In this document: piece after piece, positions 5,918-6,080 of the stretch
Position numbering within the stretch: position 1 is the stretch's first letter
How the letters are laid out: each line of letters starts with the position of its first letter
Assembly: GCA_031255325.1 (NCBI GenBank)
Contig: JAIRST010000058.1
Location: 1-6,080 of the forward strand
DNA from: Holosporales bacterium
GTDB taxonomy: Bacteria > Pseudomonadota > Alphaproteobacteria > UBA3830 > JAIRMZ01
Direction of reading: 5' to 3'
DNA: 6,080 nucleotides
The notes under the pieces: generated by a model
The model's input: the letters and a program-made list of their open reading frames with translations, nothing else
Databases searched by the model: none
Told to the model about the DNA's origin: nothing
Position numbers and translations under genes: made by a program

Positions 5918-5980
5918 AATGGTTCAATAAGAAACAAAGAGGCTAATTTAGAGCCAAGATTAATGAAATGGTCCAATAAG
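5918..5980 (+). repeat. Imperfect 14-bp direct repeat, 49 bases apart
   Basis: AATGGTTCAATAAG (5918-5931) recurs as AATGGTCCAATAAG (5967-5980), 13 of 14 bases identical. Between them, GGCT (5941-5944) and AGCC (5952-5955) could form a small hairpin. The pair lies between mnmA and the small ORF at 5996, where regulatory sites could be expected, but function is unknown. Confidence 0.4.
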
Positions 5981-5995
5981 GATTAGGAGGGTGGT

Positions 5996-6061
5996 ATGTG
6001 GAAGGTTGAGCAAGGGTTCAGTCTTTTCAGGTTGTTTTTCGATCGTTTTAAGACGATATAA
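5996..6061 (+). CDS. Putative 21-residue Phe-rich leader peptide or small protein
   Basis: ATG follows AGGAGG (5985-5990) by five bases, the best ribosome binding site in the window. The ORF encodes 21 residues beginning MWKVEQGFSLFRLFF and ends in TAA. Five residues are Phe and four are Lys or Arg, so the peptide would be basic and amphipathic. A 5-bp hairpin, ATCGT (6042-6046) with ACGAT (6053-6057), covers its last codons. The next gene is beyond the window, so its role cannot be judged. Options are a leader peptide for a downstream gene, possibly Phe-linked attenuation as in pheA or pheST leaders, a stand-alone small protein, or a strong binding site that only looks coding. I recognise no family. 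Confidence 0.4.
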   Translation: MWKVEQGFSLFRLFFDRFKTI

Positions 6062-6080
6062 GAACGGACAAGTATTCAGC

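Noticed and set aside
5515..5976. 153-residue reverse-strand ORF
   Set aside because: It lies almost wholly antisense to mnmA, whose motifs are certain. Its translation resembles no protein and has no ribosome binding site I could see.

Overview
The window looks like a chromosomal segment of an alphaproteobacterium, probably a host-associated, Holosporales-like lineage. This is inferred from four things seen by eye: the long basic tail on ribosomal protein bS16, the alphaproteobacterial style of the RimM, TrmD and MnmA motifs, AT-rich spacers that look partly decayed, and an exported protein of no family I can recognise. No database comparison was possible, so the taxon is tentative.

Layout. 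Positions 1-299 are AT-rich and non-coding. At 300-1889 there is a tight translation operon, rpsP-rimM-trmD, whose genes overlap end to end. RimM has no ATG, GTG or TTG start that would include its conserved N-terminus; a CTG at 637 behind a strong Shine-Dalgarno sequence is the best candidate. rplS, which usually follows trmD in this operon, is absent. From about 1935 a new unit seems to begin: a perfect TATAAT box, a strong ribosome binding site, a 21-codon small ORF, then a 12-helix major facilitator superfamily transporter (2074-3300). Positions 3301-3739 hold no supportable gene. On the minus strand, a secreted protein of unknown function (3791-4717) ends at a well-formed intrinsic terminator. 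It is divergent from mnmA (4781-5860), the tRNA 2-thiouridylase. The last 220 bases carry a short direct repeat and a second 21-codon small ORF, Phe-rich and behind an AGGAGG site.

Functionally, most of the window is translation quality control: bS16 and its maturation factor RimM act on the 30S subunit, TrmD methylates tRNA G37, and MnmA thiolates tRNA U34. The transporter and the secreted protein are accessory genes, and nothing in the sequence ties them to translation. I see no CRISPR array, insertion sequence, tRNA, rRNA or clear multi-gene novel system. The items most worth a second look are the rimM start codon, the two small ORFs with good ribosome binding sites, and the unassigned secreted protein.
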